A stretch of DNA of 64,000 nucleotides from Lepiota brunneoincarnata (taxonomy: Eukaryota > Basidiomycota > Agaricomycetes > Agaricales > Agaricaceae), in assembly GCA_023014365.1 (NCBI GenBank), contig JAEBUN010000025.1, positions 186,001 to 250,000 of the forward strand, read 5' to 3'. Positions 57,654 to 64,000 of the stretch are shown in pieces. Under the pieces are notes generated by a model. That model did no database searches. It saw only the letters and a list, made by a program, of their open reading frames with translations, and was not told where the DNA came from. The translations under genes were made by a program, and so were the position numbers. Position 1 is the first letter of the stretch; the number at the start of each line of letters is the position of its first letter.

Positions 57654-58289
57654 AGCGTTTTCTGTATTGAAGGTACGACCCTGTTTTCTCATTGGAGGCG
57701 TGTTGTGATATTAGCATATCAGAGGCAGCGTACGATGTTCCCAGGGTCGCCGAGGGATGGGAAGGGGGGCTGCCGGCGGGTCGGGTTTGGATCAAGGGGT
57801 TATCCGCGCTCCAACTTCTAGTCCACTGTCGGAAAAGCTGGGCGATATTGGCTGTCATTACTGCGTGGTGTCGAGTAACTCCTCTCAAGAAAATTGCGTC
57901 AACACGTGCTGAAGAGGTGGGTGTAGCAGGACGGTCATTTGCGATGCCTCAGGCAAGTACGCATCAACACGTGGACGCCTCTCTTTCTCGCAGTCAATGC
58001 CAATCGCCAGCCAATTCCCAGCGCAATTGGGATGACAATGCTAGCACCTCGGATCTCGCGTGCATGTCTACCGCCGAAAACCTGGTGTGTTGGCCCGGAC
58101 GGCCACGACTGTTGACGACGTGACGGAACGTCCCATTCGGCTGCCCTTCTCTTCGCAACGTTTTTCCTCGGCCTGTAAGCGCAAGAATGTGGACATCCCG
58201 AGTGGTTTGAACCTGACACTGAACGTACCGAATCCTGATCTGATTGGGGATGGGCTAATGCCGGTGGGGGAGGTTGTGGATTAGGAGGT

Positions 58290-59330
58290 TCAAGATGCCT
58301 TTCAGCACTCTCCCTCGCTCTTGCTTCATCGTGGGAGGGCTGAAGGATGCAGGACGTAGGGTGGGCTAGCGTCGGGCTGTGATGGAGGTCCTAGGTCGTT
58401 TGGTGCGTCTGGCTCTTCCATCACCCGTTAACTTTGTGAGCTGAGGATTGCAGGCGCCTACTTTGCGTTTAGTGCTCATGCGGGTAAAAACTAAGAACGC
58501 CAAAGAGTTACCCGACAAGGGCAATCAGTTAGGCTCATACACGCGGGATTGGCAGAGCTCTAGGTAAACCCGACTTCACTCCTCCTGAGTTCTAAGTCAC
58601 TCCATAAAATTTATGCGCTTGCTATCTAGGCGTGTGGATCGAGGAATGCCATCATGTTGTGTGGTAAGTGCATTCCTTCATTGCTTTGCAGAACCCCCCC
58701 TACCACAGCCTTTAGTATATGAATAGGAAATACGGAGCGTCTATCATGCGTTATTCCCAAGATACAAGTCTAGGGGACCAACCTTAGATAGATTGTTACC
58801 TCGGGGCACACGGCGAAGCTTGCTCTTCCATCGTTTATGGACCAAAGGTGGCCAAGTTATTTCGTAATTCCAAAATCGAGATAAGAACCTTTGATATTAT
58901 ATCCGACAACTTGACTCGCTGGCTCGGGTGAGAGTCTCGGAGACTGGGGTGGGTCTCGAGACTCGGGCACATAATCGCCCTCTATTGTACTAGACATCAA
59001 CTATCTCGCACGTGTCGACATTTTGCGAGACCACTATCACCGTCAGTTAACTAGATTTTGACGAATTGTGTAGGGCGAGTGTTAGCATGACTTATCGAGG
59101 GTCTTCGTCTGGCTGGGTGAGAGTAAAGAAACGGTCAGGACACACGACCATTATTGCAACAAGTCGACTGTGACATTCAATCGGAAGATTTGGGTGGTTC
59201 CTTGATGCTCGAAGTGCTTAGGAGGGAACGGACTCGTATATCCATCACAATTGAAGTCTGTTATTACAGACGTTTATTTCGTAAGGTCATGGGAGTATGG
59301 TAATATGATCAATATAGAATATTGCCACAA
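58290..59330. other. No gene seen
   Basis: 58470-58690 is a partial, LTR-free copy of the 53467-53570 and 53905-54010 segments. The remainder, including 58870-59300, shows no gene, RNA or repeat that I can support. Confidence 0.5.
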
Positions 59331-59675
59331 AAATCGGCAGCTGCAACTCCCGCTCAACACTGTGATTTACTCAGTCTAACCTAAAGGGCATGGAGAGGAA
59401 TGCAACGTTCCATTATGTTCGGAGTTATCGTCTCTGTGCCTGAACCATCTATATGCGGCCCTTGTTGCGTACAAGTGAGTGATTGAGTGTCTGTCCGCCA
59501 ATGATAAGTGCTCAATGTGGGGGGTGGAGTAGTTGTTCCACGTTGGAGCTTCTCAAGGGGACACGCCAACGACAGATGATGGGGAGCAGAATCAATAACA
59601 CCGGCAGTACATGTATACGTACTGTACATACAAAACACGAGAGAGCTTCTCGATGAACTCCCGCCTCACTTCCAA

Positions 59676-60326
59676 TTAGACAGCAGCGGGTCTTTCAGTG
59701 TACACCGGGACGGGTTTTTCCTGTTCTCCTGTCGCAGGCGGGTCCCGGTGAGCAGCATCAGTGGGAGCGGATTTGGTCACGACGGGCTCGGAAGCGGTCA
59801 AGCGACGCAGGCGAGAAGCGGTTACGAAGAGAACGACGACGGCTATGATTGCGAACACTGCAGTTATCCAAGGAATGATAGCCACGAGGCGCACTAGAAC
59901 GAGAAGAGATGGTGTGAATATAGGCGAGGTGGGGGGGGAACACAGCATGTAAACTTACGGTACCACGAGCGTCTGTATATAGAATTGATGCCCAATTGCT
60001 GCCCAAGTGCTCCAACTGTTCCATCGGGTATGCGGTTACCATTGACTGAAGCTGTAGCGTTTCTTGTCGCAACAAAGAGCATGAATGGGACAAGGGCAGC
60101 AATGAGTCCGAGCGCGCAGAAAGTGAGGAAGCCAGCTTGTAAGATAAGAACGCTATGCTGGGCGGCGGAGGACAGATGAAAGCAAAGGGAGACAAGATCT
60201 AGTGTCGTGGCAAGGATGATAAAGGAAAGAGCTGCAATAACTCCTCCAGATTGCGTAACGTCTGTAATCTATATGCACGATGTTGGGTGAGCATGACGGC
60301 CTAGAGGATGTCATCATACCGTTCAT
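59676..60326 (-). CDS. Multi-span membrane protein, copy with intact 3' half
   Basis: Three segments join in frame: 60326-60320 (short start), 60261-59959 and 59893-59676, with introns of 58 and 65 nt at the same positions as in the 45361 copy. The roughly 175-residue product has membrane segments GVIAALSFIILATTLDLVSL, an LTFCALGLIAALVPFMLFVA span, a loop with GNRIPDGTVGALGQQLGINS, a final span ITAVFAIIAVVVLFVTAS and a cytoplasmic tail rich in Pro/Glu/Lys ending YTERPAAV. The upstream exon found in the other copy is missing: an in-frame TGA at 60348-60350 aligns with CGA there, and farther upstream the sequence switches to repeat R. The start at 60326 is therefore a fallback, and the protein probably lacks its first span. 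Confidence 0.5.
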
Positions 60327-60479
60327 ATTGACTTGAGCAGCAGAGATTCAGAATGTTGTGGAGGTGATGTGGCTGCACTCCAGCAGAGTTGTTGTGAATA
60401 AATAGCAAAAGGTGGCATGAAAACGAGGAAATAGGAGCTCACCGAAATCACATGGAAAACTGAAGTAGAAACACCCAAA

Positions 60480-62740
60480 TTAACGTGCATTTGGTCGACC
60501 TCTTCCTTACGGAAAAGGTCTTAAGCCCAAGCCCCACGGCAAGGGAGCACGAGGGCTGGAGAGACCCTTGCTTGGGGAAAGAACACGTACCTGGCCTTTT
60601 GTACCTACAATCTTTTTCAAACCATCAGGGCAGTCCTTTCACTGATCAACAAGTAATACCTATTCTGGCCACATACCTGCTTTCGAACCTTTGAAACGAA
60701 ATACTGACCATGTATTTTACTTACATTTAGTTCAAGTCTGAGAAGCAAAGACCAAGGAGACAACAGCAAGGAGGATATTGCAAGCAGTAGACAGACAAGT
60801 AATCCAATGGCCGGCCATGCATTAAGTCCCCAAGTCTTTCAGGGTCGCACATCACAGACAGAATTAGTCGTTGTCCCCTCCAGAGATAGGCAAGTACTCG
60901 CGAGAATAGCTCCAAGTACCAACAGCATTCACGATGACAAAAGGACCATTGGGGATCAGCTTGAGGAAGGAATAACATAGGTATGAAAACGCCATAGTGG
61001 CGGGAGAGCGGGGAGAGGGAGAGAGCAGCGAGGATGGCACAGCGCAGATAGTTCAGTCATCCAGTCATCGTCCTATGGTTATTGACATTAACTGTTGCCC
61101 ACGGCCGAAGCTTGTTGAATAACAAAGAGAGAGAATCGCGTGGGCCCATGGTCATTGCGTAGAAGTCATCTGCGTGGGTATAGTGATGGTCTTCAGTGAG
61201 GATACATTTGACAGTATGGCGGCATACTCACCATCAAGGCAGTGGGGGTGCCGGTAGGAGAGTCGCGACGACTCGATCAACCACCGACACCCCAGCAGGT
61301 GTCATGAAGTAGGAGCAGAGGAAGGCGAAGTCAAGAGAAGAGGGGAGAAGGAAGAAAAGCTGTCCGGGAGGTTACCAAAATTTCTTGGGGGTTTACATAT
61401 ACTGTCCCCGCAATCCGTCCAAAGAAAGGAAAGGCCAAGACGATGATGGAACTACCCAAATCACAAATCAAAATGCGATGTGTAACACTCAGGGCAGGGG
61501 AACGGCGCTTGCAACACTCCTTCTTCGGTTGCCATTTCCGCCGAGCGCTCTCCGGTGTTCAAATATCTACTCTAGCCCCCCCTCCTATGCCATCCAAGGT
61601 GTATCTTTGTGCTCCCCTCCATGAACCACAGCTTATGTTTCGGTAAACCGAATGAATAATTGTCGCGGAAAGGCTCCCGGGCTATGGCGCTTTGTCGGAC
61701 CCACATTTGTAAACGTTAGTCGATGGATGCACAGTATTTACGTTTGCGTGACATGGAGTAGGACGCCCGTTGTTACCTTTGCGTATCGAGGCGTGATACT
61801 CCTTCCAGCATCTTCATTACAAGCGACTCATTAGTCCTCTGGTAGTAGCCAAGTCTCCTGCCCAGGGAGAGGACTGGGAAATTGAAAATGCCGTAGCATC
61901 TTGAACTCAACCTCCTCTTTTTCGCACGCCCTGTAGAATTGTCCAAGATCCTTTTTTTTGCGTTTTTGACCCCCGAACCTGCGTTATTCCGGAACCCGCG
62001 CAGCATGCTACCTGGAGAGCCTACTCTAAGGACCAAATTCGAAATTCCAGAACTTTACCTGCTGTCCGGCGGCTCAAGCCAAATAGAGAACGCGCAGAAC
62101 TGATGTTGCAATCCAATTAGGAATTGTTTTTCTCAGCTCGATTGTGACTCGAGGTGCCTTGCTTTGTCTTTGCACGTGTGAATGGGTCACAGTAATCCCA
62201 AGGTTCATAACGGCAGCCCCAACGCACAACCGCCGTGAGTCAGATCAAACCCAAAGATCTGTTTATTCTAGAAAGCTCTTGGAAGGAAATCTAGGCCAAA
62301 ACTTGTCCGAACGACTAGCCCGTGGACGGCGGGGGCAGAGGCAATACCCATCCGGGTGCTTTAAGTCTTACTCATCGTGGTTGTTCTTTTGACCTCTTTA
62401 CTCCCTACTACACCAAGGGAAGTGTGGTCGTCCGGAACTGTCCTGCGTGAAACATCGATGGTGTCCTTTTGAGAGGGCAGCGGAATATCACACCGATTGA
62501 TCTTTTCCTGCCTCTCGCCGACGTTCCTGCTGTGTGTACTGTATCCAAATTTGGCTGAAATGTTGTTGACTGATGCAATCCGGCGGTGTTTCAGCATCAT
62601 AGAAATTAACCCAAAAACTGACAGCACCTAGTCGCTACGTTTCGTTTAGCTAATCGAAAGTTCCAGCCGAGTTTCCCGGGCGGTGGAAGGTACCTCATGC
62701 CCCGATGTAGATCTTCTCCTTTGCCGCGCCGCCGCTTATG
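60480..62740 (+). repeat. Duplicated block C2 (direct copy of 47180-48723)
   Basis: Same landmarks as C1: GTGCATTTGGTCGACC at 60486, GTCTTCAGTGAGGATAC at about 61189, CGCAATCCGTCCAAAGAAAGG at 61408, TTTGTCGGACCCACATTTGTAAACG at about 61690, TAGAAAGCTCTTGG at about 62269 and CTAATCGAAAGTTCC at 62649. No intact gene. Confidence 0.6.
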
Positions 62741-63352
62741 GACGGTTTCCATTCAACCTTTCCGTGATTTTCTTCCCCTTGAACCAGCCGGGACAGCTCT
62801 CCGCTGCATATTTCGATTACAACCAGGGTCCATCCTTCCTCAGATTCACTGGACGTACAGGAAGGGAGGACGAGTGGGACCAGCCGGAGCCAACATCGAC
62901 TGGGTATGTTTTGTTGTCGTTTTACTGGGTGGGGTATGAGATGAGGATCTAAGGCGGGAAGCCCTGGCGACATTTTGTGAACAGAGGTTGAGAATACCAG
63001 GAACGCGATGGGAAGCGCTTTCAGGAATAGAAATAGACGTGCTGGCCCATATTTGAGAAAAATCTGATGGCAGGACGAGATATGATATGGTCAAGAGCGA
63101 ATGAATGTCTCTCTCACAGGTATCTTGAACTTCCGACAAACAGGTGAGGTTGAACACTTGGTCCGTGCCCATTACTCACATGTGGTCATCCAGAAGATGC
63201 TGAACCGTGTGGCCTCCCAATGCCTGATCCCATACGATATACCTCATGAAAAAAGCGCGTGACAACCCAGAAGGTCAATGAAATACATTCAATTGCATAG
63301 GCAAGTGTACTGAAGCTGCTAGTACCACGAATATAAATGCCGGTTAGCACAT
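62741..63352. other. No supported gene
   Basis: Open frames at 62683-62952 and 62697-62939 (plus) and on the minus strand overlap in three frames. One ends in a hydrophobic stretch, but nothing is recognisable. Confidence 0.4.
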
Positions 63353-63816
63353 CTAATCATCTTCCCCTAAGGGAAACACCTGAGCAGGCAGAACGAGGTG
63401 AATTGGCTGAAGTCGGGTCGAGGACATAGTTGTTAGCTCACCCGAGATTGGCTCCGGGTGCGATCGGACGCACGGCAGCCACGACATCTGTTCCCTCCGT
63501 ACCCCCGGGCCTACTGGATCTGTGGAAATCATCTGGCATCCGCATATCTCAGTGTGAGTATGATAAAGCCAGGACAAGGGCCCCGGATGTCCACCTCACG
63601 AAGAGGCTTCCAAGGACGCGCCTCGTCGTTGGCGAGCTTGGCATCATTGAACTTCAATGGGACGGGGGGATTCTTGGGCGGGTGGGATTGGAGATTTGGA
63701 ACGATTTCGTTCAACTCTCCTCGAGGTAGCCTTGGCAATGAGGCATGGGAAGGGAAGGCTGAGGCCGTAGACACCAACATGAGGGAAAAGGCGATGAAGT
63801 TTACGAGGCTGGCCAT
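63353..63816 (-). pseudogene. Internally deleted heme-thiolate peroxygenase (UPO/chloroperoxidase family) relic
   Basis: ATG 63816 begins with a signal peptide (MASLVNFIAFSLMLVSTASA), then FPSHASLPRLPRGELNEI, AKLANDEARPWKPLR and DIRGPCPG (GPCPG at 63568-63582). The PCP cysteine is the axial heme ligand in this family. Immediately afterwards the sequence jumps to the C-terminal part of the family: GTEGTDVVAAVRPIAPGANL (about 63440-63505, another frame), YVLDPTSAN (about 63405-63431) and a final QVFPLGEDD with TAG at 63353. The central helices with the acid-base glutamate and the loop before the final motif are missing, and the frame changes more than once. A functional family member is about 260-370 residues, so this is a deletion relic of a secreted oxidoreductase gene. 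Confidence 0.72.
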
Positions 63817-63876
63817 GTTGTGTATTGCTAATGAAAGTGTTTGTAAATGGTGACTCTATGAGAGGCTCGCTGAGCG

Positions 63877-63884
63877 CTTTTATA
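63877..63884 (-). promoter_or_regulatory. TATA box of the peroxygenase relic
   Basis: TATAAAAG on the minus strand lies about 60 bp upstream of ATG 63816, a normal distance for a fungal core promoter. Confidence 0.45.
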
Positions 63885-64000
63885 TGTTTCAGGGGTGCTG
63901 CTGCAGGGAAGGAAGGAACTTACCATTCTACTACCGCTCATCGTAGCATTGGACTGTCCTGACGCGCCACCTGAACACCATGTGCGCTGCAGCCTGCTAA

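Overview
This window looks like chromosomal DNA from a mushroom-forming basidiomycete (Agaricomycetes). Genes are split by short GT...AG introns of about 45-65 nt. The recognisable families are typical of that class: Plavaka-type DNA transposases, BED-finger hAT transposases, an LTR element whose Gag carries a KH domain, an MLKL/HeLo-like N-terminal domain gene and a heme-thiolate peroxygenase relic. There are no bacterial-style operons. Most of the window is nested, decaying mobile DNA, and very few genes look intact.

Layout. 1-5 kb: host-type genes, namely the C-terminal exons of a large protein, a small hypothetical gene, a decayed Pro/Ser/Gln-rich gene, and an MLKL-like domain gene cut off by a hAT fragment. 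5-7.9 kb: hAT copy A (minus strand, 3' truncated). 8.9-10.8 kb: a complete short LTR element (311-bp LTRs, 5-bp target duplication GGACA) encoding only a KH-domain Gag-like protein, inserted in a minus-strand reading frame. 13-19 kb (plus) and 22-28.2 kb (minus): two decayed copies, facing each other, of a two-gene block made of an uncharacterised large protein followed by a Plavaka transposase. 28.5-32.5 kb: a gypsy-type Gag gene split by a 1.8-kb insertion that carries 132-bp tandem repeats. 32.5-36.35 kb: full-length hAT copy B. 36.35-39.35 kb: a different gypsy-type Gag on the minus strand, split by a solo LTR. 39.8-62.7 kb: a mosaic of old direct and inverted duplications containing solo LTRs, a six-copy repeat and two copies of a multi-span membrane-protein gene. 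63.35-63.8 kb: an internally deleted peroxygenase pseudogene with its signal peptide and TATA box preserved.

The clearest genome-scale signal is mutational. The two hAT copies and the two LTRs of the KH element differ almost only by C-to-T or G-to-A changes at CpG sites. At several positions one copy reads TG where the other reads CA, which reveals a lost ancestral CpG. Many premature stops are CGA-to-TGA changes. This fits cytosine methylation of repeats followed by deamination. The elements most worth following up are the KH-Gag LTR element and the repeated two-gene Plavaka block with its hairpin motifs.
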